From assembly GCF_002834295.1 (NCBI RefSeq), contig NZ_PISP01000001.1, positions 1,054,001 through 1,118,000 of the forward strand: a stretch of DNA of 64,000 nt, given 5' to 3'. A program made the translations under genes and the position numbers. Positions 53,809 through 63,095 of this stretch are shown here, one piece after another. The DNA is from Rhodohalobacter barkolensis. Its GTDB lineage: Bacteria; Bacteroidota; Rhodothermia; Balneolales; Balneolaceae. The notes under the pieces are model-generated. The model searched no databases. It was not told the DNA's origin and was given only the letters and a program-made list of their open reading frames with translations. Numbering within the stretch: the first letter of the stretch is position 1; each line of letters begins with the position of its first letter.

Positions 53809-54837
53809 ATGCTTTTTGAAAATCAGGATATTATTCCTAAGCGTGAGAAAGTTCCCGTTTCAACTTTAGTTGACAGGTTGAAAGAGACTATTAAGATTGA
53901 TCTTGAACCTTGCACCTCAGAAGAGCATGCAGAAAAAAAATATGTTGTAGAAGCCGATTTACATCGACCGGGGTTAGCCCTCTCCGGGTATGTGGACCTC
54001 TTCACATACCAGCGTATACAAATTATAGGAAATACAGAGTGCCGGTTTTTAAGGAATTTAAGTGAGTCAGAAATGATGAGTTCCTTTGAACAGTTAGTCT
54101 CTTTTGACATACCGGTCATATTTCTAACTGATAACAACAACCTCCCCGAAAAAGTACTCAAACTGGCTGATCAGCATAAAATTCCGGTTTATCGTACTGA
54201 TATAGAAACCACCAAGTTTATGTACCAGCTGCGGGATTTTCTTGAAGATCTCTTTGCCGTTCAAACCATGCTGCACGGTACAATGGTTGATGTTTATGGG
54301 ATTGGTATTCTCATAGCCGGTAAATCGGGTATTGGCAAGAGTGAAGTTGCCTTAGACTTGGTTGAACGAGGACACCGGCTTGTATCGGATGATGTTGTGA
54401 TTCTGACTAAGAAAAACAATATCTTGTTGGCCTCTGCCACCGAAATGAACAAGCACTTTATGGAAATCAGAGGGCTTGGTGTAGTCGATGTTATGTCTAT
54501 GTTTGGAATTCGATCCATCCGCTACCAAAAGCGGTTAGAGGTTGTTTTAGAACTCTCCCTTTGGGAAAACGCAGATAAAGTTGATCGTACAGGATTGAAC
54601 AACGATACGATTGGAATTTTGGGTACAAATATTCCGTTAATTCATCTACCGATTACTGCCGGTAAAAATATTACCGTAATTGCAGAGGTTATTGCAATGA
54701 ATTATCTCTTAAAACACTACGGTTACGATGCTGCCAAAGCATTTCAAAAGAAAGTGAAAAAACACATTTCTGAGAAAAAAAACAGAAGCGACATGCCGAA
54801 AAGAGCTATTGAATACTTTGAAGGAGATTTTGAATAA
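53809..54837 (+). CDS. hprK: HPr kinase/phosphorylase
   Basis: A 342-residue HprK/P: an N-terminal MurF-like domain and a C-terminal kinase with Walker A GKSGIGKSEVALDLV (about residues 172-186), RLVSDDVV, and the signature MEIRGLGVVDVMSMFG. The family phosphorylates Ser46 of HPr, or reverses it. Bacteroidota-type genomes often have HprK without a full sugar PTS, so it may act on an HPr-like protein in regulation rather than sugar uptake. A phosphate source and partner are not in the window. Confidence 0.93.
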   Translation: MLFENQDIIPKREKVPVSTLVDRLKETIKIDLEPCTSEEHAEKKYVVEADLHRPGLALSGYVDLFTYQRIQIIGNTECRFLRNLSESEMMSSFEQLVSFDIPVIFLTDNNNLPEKVLKLADQHKIPVYRTDIETTKFMYQLRDFLEDLFAVQTMLHGTMVDVYGIGILIAGKSGIGKSEVALDLVERGHRLVSDDVVILTKKNNILLASATEMNKHFMEIRGLGVVDVMSMFGIRSIRYQKRLEVVLELSLWENADKVDRTGLNNDTIGILGTNIPLIHLPITAGKNITVIAEVIAMNYLLKHYGYDAAKAFQKKVKKHISEKKNRSDMPKRAIEYFEGDFE

Positions 54838-54940
54838 TCAATATCATCTAATTATTTCGTAACAAATCCTTCCCGAAACACTCTTTTATATGCAATAGGA
54901 ATGTGCTAAATTGTCGGCGCTGATACACAACCGCTCAAAT

Positions 54941-55915
54941 ATGTCTGATATCAAACATTTTTACTACGATAACGAGCAGTGCGAATTTGTTCCTGTTATC
55001 TACGATAAAAAGAAAAAAATATTTAACGCTCTCTCATTTTGGATAATCAACGGTATTGTGATGGCCAGTATTGCTATCATTGTATTATCCAATTTTATTG
55101 GTTCCCCTGCAGAAATTGCTTTAAAAGCTGAGAATGATGCGTTAATGAATCAGTTACAAACCACCCGTGTTTCCATCACGGAGCTTGAATCGGAACTAAG
55201 CACTATTTCTGAACTGGATAACGAGATGTATCGATCAGTTTTAGGATTAAATCCCATATCCGATGATGAAAGAATGGCAGGTACAGGTGGTACAGACCCC
55301 TACTCCGATTTTGATCTCTACAGCGAAGATGCTTCAGAAATTTTACGCTGGACAGCTTCCCGGCTTGATAACTTGGAAAGACGACTGAGTATTCAGAAAA
55401 TGTCTTTTGAAGAGATAAAATCCTACTACAACGAAAATCAGGAAAGGTTGAAGCATGTCCCTGCCATTCGTCCGGTGAACGGAATTTTGTTAAGCGGATA
55501 CGGACCAAGAATTCATCCTGTTCTAAAATACAGAAGGATGCACGAAGGTATTGATTTCCGCGCAAACATCGGTACTGATATCTATTCAACCGGTGAAGGC
55601 GTGGTTAAATATGCCGGAAGAAGAGGCAACTACGGCCTTTTGGTAGAAATAGATCACGGATTTGGATACGTAAGCCGATATGCACATATGTCTGGTTTTG
55701 CAGATGGAATCAAAACTGGCGCAAAGATCGAACGTGGTCAACTTATTGGGTATTCAGGTGAATCTGGTATGACGAACGGACCACATCTCCATTACGAAGT
55801 GCATTTTGAAGGTGAAGCTGTAGACCCGCTTAATTATCTTTTTGCAGAAATCACTCCTGAAGAGTATTTGATGTATAAAGATATTGCAGAGAATAACCCA
55901 ATGTCGATGGATTGA
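54941..55915 (+). CDS. M23 metallopeptidase with coiled coil
   Basis: The start is placed at ATG 54941 (MSDIKHFYYD); upstream codons to a TTG at 54911 look unsupported. The 324-residue protein has a cytosolic N-terminus, a transmembrane helix (about residues 34-52), a coiled coil (about 62-100, LKAENDALMNQLQTTRVSI), and an M23 domain with H and D in RMHEGIDFRANIGT, YAHM and an intact GPHLHYEVHF. It should cut peptidoglycan or activate an amidase in the periplasm. Its canonical HxH contrasts with the HLC variant in the other M23 protein at 39614-40888. Confidence 0.9.
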   Translation: MSDIKHFYYDNEQCEFVPVIYDKKKKIFNALSFWIINGIVMASIAIIVLSNFIGSPAEIALKAENDALMNQLQTTRVSITELESELSTISELDNEMYRSVLGLNPISDDERMAGTGGTDPYSDFDLYSEDASEILRWTASRLDNLERRLSIQKMSFEEIKSYYNENQERLKHVPAIRPVNGILLSGYGPRIHPVLKYRRMHEGIDFRANIGTDIYSTGEGVVKYAGRRGNYGLLVEIDHGFGYVSRYAHMSGFADGIKTGAKIERGQLIGYSGESGMTNGPHLHYEVHFEGEAVDPLNYLFAEITPEEYLMYKDIAENNPMSMD

Positions 55916-55917
55916 TA

Positions 55918-55943
55918 AAGTGACGACATTTCGTTTGTCACTT
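55918..55943. terminator. Hairpin between convergent genes
   Basis: AAGTGACGA (55918-55926) and TTGTCACTT (55935-55943) can form a 9-bp stem with one G-U pair around an 8-nt loop. There is no T-run. It lies between the M23 gene and the convergent SAM-like gene and could act as a weak terminator or an RNA end structure. Confidence 0.35.
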
Positions 55944-55960
55944 CATCCAATTTATCTTAC

Positions 55961-56293
55961 TCACCCGGTAATTTTCATAATTCCCGGCTCTACATCATTC
56001 TCATCCGATTGAGAAGTCAAATCGATCCCTTTGCTCTTTTTTAGAACCACATTAAAAAGAAATGACAAGGCTGATTTGGCCTGCAGTATCTCCCCTTTCG
56101 TTCTATTCACATTACTTTCCAGAGATGATAAAAAATAATCTCTCTGCCATAGCCTAATCTGGCTCGAATGAACGACAGACATCTCTTCAAGGAATTTAGA
56201 TACCCATTTTAGAGCACTCTTCTCGGCAACATAGTTGGCTTGTTTTCTGCGAAGTTCAATTCTTAAGTTCGATAGGATTAAATCTCTTCTCAT
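55961..56293 (-). CDS. Stand-alone recombinase SAM-like domain protein
   Basis: A 110-residue protein whose start is the ATG at 56291-56293, placed by the AAGGAG ribosome site five bases upstream. Residues about 20-85 follow the pattern of the N-terminal core-binding (SAM-like) domain of tyrosine recombinases, close to integron integrases: EKSALKWVSKFLEEM...IRLWQRDYFLSSLESN...TKGEILQAKSALSFLFNVVL. The catalytic domain is absent: the frame ends after a short polar tail, and only 45 nt remain before the neighbouring M23 stop. It lies about 150 nt from ssrA, a common integration target. It could be a remnant of an integrative element or a domesticated DNA-binding domain. The intact frame and good ribosome site favour an expressed protein. 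Confidence 0.65.
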   Translation of the reverse strand: MRRDLILSNLRIELRRKQANYVAEKSALKWVSKFLEEMSVVHSSQIRLWQRDYFLSSLESNVNRTKGEILQAKSALSFLFNVVLKKSKGIDLTSQSDENDVEPGIMKITG

Positions 56294-56298
56294 TGTTT

Positions 56299-56304
56299 CT
56301 CCTT
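56299..56304 (-). promoter_or_regulatory. Ribosome binding site of the SAM-like gene
   Basis: On the minus strand AAGGAG ends five bases before the ATG at 56291-56293. This sets the start at that ATG rather than at an upstream TTG (56330-56332), which would add 13 codons spanning the site. Confidence 0.65.
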
Positions 56305-56396
56305 TTTTCTTATAAGAAACAGATAGATCCAAATCCTGACAGAATTTTTTGAATTAATTCTCTTTACACTGAAAAATACTATCCGGTAAACTCCAT

Positions 56397-56430
56397 AAAA
56401 AAAGCTCTCAATCAACGATTGAGAGCTTTT
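56397..56430 (-). terminator. Intrinsic terminator of ssrA
   Basis: A perfect 13-bp stem (56401-56413 with 56417-56429) around a 3-nt loop is followed on the minus strand by T residues, giving a run of seven. It lies 15 nt past the mature 3' end of the tmRNA. The sequence is nearly symmetrical, so it may also stop rightward transcripts. Confidence 0.9.
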
Positions 56431-56443
56431 AAATTACTTGAAG

Positions 56444-56809
56444 TGGAGCTGGCGGGAGTTGAACCCGCGTCCGAGAAGGTAAATCGTCAAGCATCTACAT
56501 GCTTAGCTATTGATTAAGGTTTCGGATGAAGCAATGCTCAATAGCAAAGCAACTCCACCCTATTCTGTATTAAGTTCTCCAGCCACGCGACAGACACGCC
56601 CTTCGGAAAAGCCAGTTTTATCGGCGCTCGCAATGGGGCCTACTGGCAAGACGCCCAAGGGAACGGACTCGTCAGTTTAAGCTGCGAGTCTGTAAGAGTA
56701 ATTGTTGTCAACTACTTTTATTCCATGATGAATGATTAACGAGATTCATCGGTCAATCTCGGCATGCAGCCTGCAATTGTACTCAACCCGTCGAATCCGG
56801 TACAGCCCC
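56444..56809 (-). ncRNA. ssrA: Transfer-messenger RNA (tmRNA)
   Basis: The 5' end GGGGCTGTACCGG (from 56809) pairs with CAGCTCC near 56451-56445 to form the acceptor stem. The T-arm GGCGGGAGTTGAACCCGCGTCC on the opposite strand is the classic tmRNA 3' landmark. The total is about 366 nt. CCA is not encoded: the gene shows discriminator A, then CTT. The messenger part encodes a tag ending ...YSYRLAA and TAA (see the entry at 56677-56709). tmRNA with SmpB frees stalled ribosomes and tags the unfinished protein for proteolysis. A short TTTG motif just upstream (in GTTCTTTG) resembles the -7 element of Bacteroidota promoters. Confidence 0.95.
56677..56709 (-). other. tmRNA tag reading frame
   Basis: Inside ssrA, reading from 56709 to 56677, the codons GAC AAC AAT TAC TCT TAC AGA CTC GCA GCT TAA encode DNNYSYRLAA. 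The preceding TAGTT resembles the TAGTC that precedes the resume codon in E. coli, which places resumption at GAC. An alternative start two codons earlier would give VVDNNYSYRLAA. The LAA end is the usual ClpXP degradation signal. Confidence 0.75.
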
Positions 56810-57047
56810 ATTAAGTCAAAGAACTTTATAGTCTGATAATATAACGAAATATAATCGGAATTCGTATATCTGTTATCCCGGACTATAATCCTTTATCATT
56901 GTGCAAATTCCCTTATTTTCAAATAGTGAAAGCAGGTAATCCGGAACGTTTCATCGCAGTAAAATCTTATAAGTCATATTTACATATAACTTTATCGTGT
57001 TCATTTCGTCTACTGCAAAAACTCACATATTTTTTAAAACTGAGCTT

Positions 57048-59315
57048 GTGTACAGAATTACATTCCTATTCATCCTTTTATTATCAATTTCATTTACATC
57101 TGCTTTTGGGCAGAATACCGGTTCGGTGAATGGATACATTACCGATAGCCTCTCCGGAGAGACATTACTTTCTGCGAATATTGCAATACTTGAAATCAAC
57201 AGGGGCACTTCAAGTAACAATTCCGGTTACTTCAGTATTACAAATATAGAACCGGGTACTTATACACTGGTTGCCACCTACATTGGGTATGAGCGTTTTG
57301 AAATTGAGATCACTATAGAGGCAGATCAAACCCTTCGCCAAAATATAGAATTAGTACCCGAAGGAGTTGAGCTTGAGGAGTTGGTGGTTGAATCGCGGGC
57401 AGAACGTGAAGCTCAACGAAATATCGGCCGGGCTGAAGTTTCCACTGAATTAATTAAAGAAGTACCAGCAATAATTGAACCGGACGTTTTTCGATCCGTT
57501 CAACTACTACCCGGTGTAAAGGCGGCTTCCGATTTTTCAAGTGGATTGTACATCAGAGGTGGCGGTCCCGATCAAACCCTGATCCTTTTGGATGAAACCA
57601 CCGTTTATAATCCATCTCACTTTTTCGGGTTTTTCTCCACATTTAACCCGGATGCCGTAAAGGATGTTCGGCTTTATAAAGGTGGGTATCCTGCCGAATT
57701 TGGAGGTCGCTTGGGATCCGTTTTAACGGTATTCAACAAGGATGGTAATCGAAATGAAACCACAGGTACGGTCAGTCTTGGTTTTCTTGCATCCCGTGCA
57801 TCCGTGGAAGGCCCATACAGTAAGGGATCTTGGATGTTATCCGTTCGCAGATCTACGCTGGAACCGGTTTTGGCCGTACTGCGTCAATCCGTGGATACAG
57901 TACCCGACCTTTTCTACTTTTATGATGTAAACGGGAAAATAAATCTTGATGCTTCTGAAAATGATCGATTTTCAATAGCATTTTATGCCGGTAAAGACAA
58001 AGTATCTTTACCCTTTCAGGAAGATGCTACAATTAATCTTAACTATGGAAATCAAACCGTAAGTACGAAATGGAGACGTATTATTTCTGATCGTCTCTTC
58101 AGTTCAGTTACGGTTACGGGCTCACGATATTTCAATCAACCCGGATTTCAAATTGGAGGCACTCCGTTTGAGAGCAATAACAAAATTAACGATTTCTCCC
58201 TGAAAAGTGACTTTGAGTATTTGCCGAATGAGCGGCATACAATTTCGTCGGGAATCTGGAGCGGTATTCTCACCTTAAGCTATTCAGATCAGTTTGACAA
58301 TCAGCCTACGTTCACAAATCGCATACAATCCACGTACCTCTCAGCTTACATTCAAGATGAATGGAAACCGAACAGAAAATGGATTATCAACGGTGGTCTT
58401 AGACTCAATACATTTGCTGAGGGTGATTTTTACAGACTTGAACCCAGAATTTCCGTTGAACACCGACCTTTCTCCAATGTACGCTTACAGGCTGCATATG
58501 GCCGATACTACCAATATTTGACACTCATCACGAACGAAGCATTTTCAGGATTTGATATTTGGTTGACCTCAGATGACGGAGTACCTCCATCTTATGGCGA
58601 TCAGTTCGTTATCGGTGCAAAAACCATCCCCTTTGAAGGTTATGGGTTTGATGTTGAATTATACTATCGAACCATGAGAGACCTGTTTGAACTGGACCCA
58701 TTTGTTAGTGATGCCGCAGGATTAGACTACACAGAACTATTCAGATTTGGGGAAGGCTACGCTTACGGTATAGAGTTGTTTTTAGAGAAACAAACCGGAC
58801 GGTTCGTAGGATTCATCGGATATACATTTGGGATAACGGAACGGAAATTTCCCGGCTTCAATGGAGAGATTTTAGACAACCCGCAGAGAGGCCGATTCTA
58901 TCCACCAAAATATGATCGAACTCATGATGCAAACATTGTGAGCAGCTATCAGCTCTCCAATAGATGGACCGTATCTACAGTATTTAATTTTGCGACCGGC
59001 CAACCCTATACTGAACCGCTCGGAAGAACTCAGCTGACAGGAGTTCCCTGGGGGAGCAGTGAGCGTGACATATTTACCATCGGAAATGTAAATGCTTCAC
59101 GACTGCCCTCCTATCACCGACTCGACATTGCATTTAGCAGACGAGGAACATTTTTTAATATTGGCGATGCTGAATGGCAGTTCCAGCTGATTAATGCATA
59201 CTCCAGAAGAAATATCTGGTTCTATAATTACGACTTTGAGGAAAATCCTGTTGAACGACAGGACGTACAACTGCTGCCCATCATTCCATCGATATCTTAT
59301 ACCGTAAATTTTTAA
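57048..59315 (+). CDS. TonB-dependent receptor with carboxypeptidase-like N-terminal domain
   Basis: An outer membrane receptor of about 755 residues. The GTG at 57048 is preferred because it gives a normal signal peptide (YRITFLFILLLSISFTSAFGQ); a GTG at 56997 would add 17 residues, and no ATG is available. After the signal come a carboxypeptidase regulatory-like domain (SVNGYITDSLSGETLLSANI), a plug domain (VFRSVQLLPGV...SGLYIRGGGPDQTLILLDE) and a beta-barrel. It imports a ligand using TonB energy. It pairs with the DUF4249 lipoprotein gene 6 nt downstream rather than a SusD gene, so it is not a standard glycan utilisation locus. The ligand is unknown. Confidence 0.9.
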   Translation: MYRITFLFILLLSISFTSAFGQNTGSVNGYITDSLSGETLLSANIAILEINRGTSSNNSGYFSITNIEPGTYTLVATYIGYERFEIEITIEADQTLRQNIELVPEGVELEELVVESRAEREAQRNIGRAEVSTELIKEVPAIIEPDVFRSVQLLPGVKAASDFSSGLYIRGGGPDQTLILLDETTVYNPSHFFGFFSTFNPDAVKDVRLYKGGYPAEFGGRLGSVLTVFNKDGNRNETTGTVSLGFLASRASVEGPYSKGSWMLSVRRSTLEPVLAVLRQSVDTVPDLFYFYDVNGKINLDASENDRFSIAFYAGKDKVSLPFQEDATINLNYGNQTVSTKWRRIISDRLFSSVTVTGSRYFNQPGFQIGGTPFESNNKINDFSLKSDFEYLPNERHTISSGIWSGILTLSYSDQFDNQPTFTNRIQSTYLSAYIQDEWKPNRKWIINGGLRLNTFAEGDFYRLEPRISVEHRPFSNVRLQAAYGRYYQYLTLITNEAFSGFDIWLTSDDGVPPSYGDQFVIGAKTIPFEGYGFDVELYYRTMRDLFELDPFVSDAAGLDYTELFRFGEGYAYGIELFLEKQTGRFVGFIGYTFGITERKFPGFNGEILDNPQRGRFYPPKYDRTHDANIVSSYQLSNRWTVSTVFNFATGQPYTEPLGRTQLTGVPWGSSERDIFTIGNVNASRLPSYHRLDIAFSRRGTFFNIGDAEWQFQLINAYSRRNIWFYNYDFEENPVERQDVQLLPIIPSISYTVNF

Positions 59316-59321
59316 ATCTTC

Positions 59322-60221
59322 ATGAAAAAATATTTCATCATAACAGTCATTCTATTCCTTTCCATCACAGCCTGTGAGAGCTACAATCAGGATGATTACC
59401 AAGAGTATATTGTTGTTGAAGGATATGTAACCGCCGGACAGTCCCTGCCGGAAATCCGGCTTAGTACTACTCAGGTTGCTGACAGTTTATATGATTTTGA
59501 AAATAGCGCAATTGACAATGCTATTGTTCAGATTACTCTTTTAGATGAAGATGGAGAAACAGAAGAACTTTTTGAGTACGTGCAAATTACCGGTCAAAGA
59601 GGTATTTATGAACCTATTGTACAGAGCTATCGTGTGGAACCTCGACGAACATATAAACTGGATGTAGTTTTTACGGATAGACCGGATCAAATTTCAGCTA
59701 CGACTACCGTTCCAGACCAGGTTGAAGTTATTAATGAGGTACCTGAATCAGTTGTATATCAAAGTGACGAACAACTTGAAATTGTTTTAGCAGAAACGTT
59801 GCCAACCCGCGATCAGAATGTATTTGTATTTAATACCATTTCGCTGGAACCCGCGATTGAAAACCTCACGCCTTTTTACCTGAGTGTGGTTGAAGATGAA
59901 GATGATGTAGATATCAATGAATATGTAAGAAACTCTTCAGGTTTGATTAATGAAGGAAATTTCGACCCCTTACCAGATGGTACCATACTTTTAAGGTTTC
60001 CATGGATTGGTGTTGCCTTCTTTGGAGAAAACCTGGTTGTTACGCTATCTGTTGATAAAAATCTGTCTGATGTTATTCGTTCTCAGGAGGTTCAGCTTGG
60101 AGGGTCCACCCTTTCACCCGGAGAAATTCCAAATCTGTTGTACAATATTGAAGGAGGTATAGGTGTTTTTGGGAGTTTAACTGCAGATACCATTCAAACC
60201 AATTTCAGCAGACCCTTTTAA
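59322..60221 (+). CDS. DUF4249 lipoprotein
   Basis: A 299-residue surface or periplasmic lipoprotein with a signal ending SITAC (lipidated C18). The mature N-terminus follows the DUF4249 pattern: YIVVEGYVTAGQSLPEIRLSTTQ, then beta-rich domains with EVSYKLDVVFTD-like strands. DUF4249 proteins occur in Bacteroidota next to TonB receptors carrying the carboxypeptidase-like domain, as here (6-nt gap), and probably bind the ligand or cap the receptor. Function otherwise unknown. Confidence 0.8.
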   Translation: MKKYFIITVILFLSITACESYNQDDYQEYIVVEGYVTAGQSLPEIRLSTTQVADSLYDFENSAIDNAIVQITLLDEDGETEELFEYVQITGQRGIYEPIVQSYRVEPRRTYKLDVVFTDRPDQISATTTVPDQVEVINEVPESVVYQSDEQLEIVLAETLPTRDQNVFVFNTISLEPAIENLTPFYLSVVEDEDDVDINEYVRNSSGLINEGNFDPLPDGTILLRFPWIGVAFFGENLVVTLSVDKNLSDVIRSQEVQLGGSTLSPGEIPNLLYNIEGGIGVFGSLTADTIQTNFSRPF

Positions 60222-60329
60222 CCTTTCCAGATAGCAACTTTTCGTCATTATTAAACTTCTATTCTATTTTTTCGTGATCGTTTTTTTCGAGATATTTAAG
60301 TGCTAAAATCCAAAGCTTAATAAACTATC

Positions 60330-60773
60330 ATGATTGTACCTATCGCAAGTGACCACGCCGGCTACGAAGCCAAGGAAAAGGCAAAACAAATACTTGAAAA
60401 AATGGGCCACACGCCCGTTGATTTTGGCACACACTCGCCAGATTCAGTTGACTATCCTGACTTTGCAGTTCAGGTTTCGGAAAAAATCAACTCCGGAGAA
60501 AATAACTTTGGGGTTTTAATTTGTGGAAGCGGTCAGGGCATGTGTATGACAGCCAATAAATTTCCAAACGTACGGGGTGCATTGGTTTACAATAATGAAT
60601 CAGCCAAATTAACCCGCCAGCACAACAACTCTAACATCCTCTGTTTACCGGGGCGAGAATTACCAGATGATCTGTTGGAAAGCGTAATCAAAACCTGGTT
60701 TCAAACAGAATTTGAAGGCGGAAGACACGATCGACGGGTAAAGAAAATTCACTCATTAACTGAAAAAAAGTAA
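60330..60773 (+). CDS. rpiB: Ribose-5-phosphate isomerase B
   Basis: A 147-residue RpiB that interconverts ribose-5-phosphate and ribulose-5-phosphate in the pentose phosphate pathway. It has the N-terminal [13 protein letters not shown], the active-site cysteine in [15 protein letters not shown] and the C-terminal phosphate-binding arginines in [11 protein letters not shown]. It lies 2 nt before glyA, with which it is almost certainly cotranscribed. Confidence 0.95.
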   Translation: MIVPIASDHAGYEAKEKAKQILEKMGHTPVDFGTHSPDSVDYPDFAVQVSEKINSGENNFGVLICGSGQGMCMTANKFPNVRGALVYNNESAKLTRQHNNSNILCLPGRELPDDLLESVIKTWFQTEFEGGRHDRRVKKIHSLTEKK

Positions 60774-60775
60774 AA

Positions 60776-62074
60776 ATGGATTCATTGAAACATCAAGATC
60801 CTGAACTGTACGGATATTTAGAAAAAGAGACAGAACGCCAAAATTACAATTTCGAGCTGATCGCCTCTGAAAATTTTGCATCCAAAGCTACCATATCAGC
60901 TATGGGATCGGTTTTGACAAACAAGTACGCCGAAGGTTATCCCGGTAAAAGGTACTATGGCGGGTGTGAATTTGTAGATCAGGTGGAAGATCTTGCACGA
61001 GAAAGAGGTAAAAAATTATTTGGCGCTGACTGGGTGAATGTTCAGCCTCACTCCGGGGCATCGGCTAATGCGGCTGTTTATCTTGCTATGATGAAACCCG
61101 GCGATACGCTTTTAGGTTTGGATTTAGCACACGGCGGACACTTAACTCACGGCTCTCCGGTAAACTTTTCCGGAATTACCTATCACCCCGAATTTTATGG
61201 TGTGGATAAAGAGACCGGGCTCATAGATATGAATAAAGTTCGAGAAAAAGCCAAAGAGGTAAACCCGAAAATGATCTCCATCGGCGCAAGCGCTTATCCC
61301 CGGGATTTTGACTATCAGGCATTTCGTGATATTGCTGATGAAGTAGGTGCCATTCTATGGATGGACATGGCGCATACCGCCGGATTAATTGCAGCAAAAG
61401 AGCTGAATGATCCGCTTCAAATTTGTGATGTTGTTACCACAACTACCCACAAAACATTACGTGGACCAAGAGGCGGAATGATTTTGATCGGTAATGACAG
61501 TGAGAACACAATTGGTGTTGTTGCCAGAAAATCGGGTCGAACCAAAAACTGGAGTGAAGTTCTCGACTCAGCAGTATTTCCGGGCAGCCAGGGTGGTCCG
61601 CTGATGCACGTCATTGCCGCAAAAGCTGTAGCATTTGGTGAAGCGCTAAAACCTGATTTTAAAACTTATCAGAAGCAGGTAAAAGCAAATACCAAGGTCA
61701 TGGCTGAAGAGTTTCTCAACCGAGGTTATAAATTGGTAAGCGGCGGCACAGACAATCACCTGATTTTGGTAGATCTCAGAAGTAAAGGGTTAACCGGAAA
61801 AGTAGCTGAAGAATCGTTGGATGACGCAGGTATTACCGTAAATAAAAATATGGTTCCATTTGATACCGAAAGTCCATTTGTCACTTCAGGAATCCGAATC
61901 GGAACCCCTGCCCTCACTACCCGAGGGTTCAAAGAAGATGAGTTTAGATCTGTAGTTGAATTGATCGACAACGTTCTTCAAAAACCTGAAGATGAATCAA
62001 ACAGGAAGAAAGTAAAACAGCAGGTTCGTGAAATGTGTGAAAAGTTTCCGCTGTACGATTTTGTAATTGTTTAA
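60776..62074 (+). CDS. glyA: Serine hydroxymethyltransferase
   Basis: A 432-residue PLP enzyme that converts serine and tetrahydrofolate to glycine and methylene-tetrahydrofolate, the one-carbon donor used by ThyA (8428-9276). It has [27 protein letters not shown], the PLP lysine in [17 protein letters not shown] and the [11 protein letters not shown] loop. Length is typical. It follows rpiB with a 2-nt gap; tatC comes 56 nt later. Confidence 0.97.
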   Translation: MDSLKHQDPELYGYLEKETERQNYNFELIASENFASKATISAMGSVLTNKYAEGYPGKRYYGGCEFVDQVEDLARERGKKLFGADWVNVQPHSGASANAAVYLAMMKPGDTLLGLDLAHGGHLTHGSPVNFSGITYHPEFYGVDKETGLIDMNKVREKAKEVNPKMISIGASAYPRDFDYQAFRDIADEVGAILWMDMAHTAGLIAAKELNDPLQICDVVTTTTHKTLRGPRGGMILIGNDSENTIGVVARKSGRTKNWSEVLDSAVFPGSQGGPLMHVIAAKAVAFGEALKPDFKTYQKQVKANTKVMAEEFLNRGYKLVSGGTDNHLILVDLRSKGLTGKVAEESLDDAGITVNKNMVPFDTESPFVTSGIRIGTPALTTRGFKEDEFRSVVELIDNVLQKPEDESNRKKVKQQVREMCEKFPLYDFVIV

Positions 62075-62130
62075 TCTCAATAATGCATGAACCGAAAAGC
62101 ACGTTCACTCCATATAATTAACTCTGCTGA

Positions 62131-62991
62131 ATGAGCGAACAAGAAGGTCGTACAAAACGAAGTATCATGGGCAAAGTATTGCCTAAAGCAAAGCCGCCCA
62201 AGGAAGATCCAACAAACAATATGTCTTTTCTGGATCATCTCGAAGAACTTAGGTGGAGAATTTTAAAAGGATTGGTCGGTGTACTTTTTGGTGTAATCGT
62301 CGCTTTCTTTTTCCGTGATTTCATCATCCAGCAGTTTATTCTTGGGCCGGCGAGAGCTGATTTTTTCATGTATCAGATCATGCCCATTGATGCGGTGGAT
62401 CTATCTTTAATCTCCCGGAGACTACCGGGGCAGTTCTTTACCTACTGGGGTACGCTGATCGTTGCCGGTGGTATTATTGGCTCACCAATTCTGATTTACC
62501 AGCTTTGGGCCTTTGTTGAACCCGCTTTGGAGACCGGTGAAAAGATTAAAACATTTCTAAACGCGATGTTTATTAATTTTTTCTTTTTGCTCGGTATCTC
62601 TTTTGGGTACTTCATCCTGGTTCCTTTTGCCGTACAGTTCTTTACTCAGTTCATTATCGATACAGTGATTAGTAATGAGTTTGATATCAATGAATATTTC
62701 ACATCTGTTGCGATGTGGACACTGGCCTGTGGAGTAATTTTCCAGATCCCTGTGGTCAGTTACTATCTATCCAAGGTGGGTTTACTTACACCCGAAATCA
62801 TGAAAGCATATCGCAGACATGCTATTGTAGCAGTGATGATTGTGGCGGCATTTTTAACCCCGCCGGATCCTGTCTCACAGCTAATGATTGCCATACCACT
62901 GCTGTTTCTTTACCAGTTTGCCATCTTTTTAAGTAAAGTTGCAAATAAACAGAGAAAACGAGCGTTAGAAAAAGCGTTTGGAGATTCATAA
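62131..62991 (+). CDS. tatC: Sec-independent protein translocase subunit TatC
   Basis: A 286-residue inner membrane protein with six hydrophobic segments. The conserved N-terminal motif NMSFLDHLEELRWRI, which binds the twin-arginine signal, is present, as are FEPALETGEK in the first periplasmic/cytosolic loop region and FLTPPDPVSQLMIAIPLLFLYQ. The N-terminal cytosolic extension of about 30 residues is slightly longer than average. tatA/B are not adjacent. Confidence 0.95.
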   Translation: MSEQEGRTKRSIMGKVLPKAKPPKEDPTNNMSFLDHLEELRWRILKGLVGVLFGVIVAFFFRDFIIQQFILGPARADFFMYQIMPIDAVDLSLISRRLPGQFFTYWGTLIVAGGIIGSPILIYQLWAFVEPALETGEKIKTFLNAMFINFFFLLGISFGYFILVPFAVQFFTQFIIDTVISNEFDINEYFTSVAMWTLACGVIFQIPVVSYYLSKVGLLTPEIMKAYRRHAIVAVMIVAAFLTPPDPVSQLMIAIPLLFLYQFAIFLSKVANKQRKRALEKAFGDS

Positions 62992-63095
62992 ACACGTTTA
63001 GAAATAAGTTGTTTAATGATTCATGAAAACCCGTTACCTTTCAGCCTGTAAAAAAAGGATGTCTTATTAATTTTTTGAAAATATTTAAATCATAA

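Noticed and set aside
55916-56440. Possible attachment-site duplication of the ssrA 3' end
   Set aside because: Looked for a second copy of the tmRNA T-arm/acceptor sequence in the flank; none was visible, so no integrated element is called.
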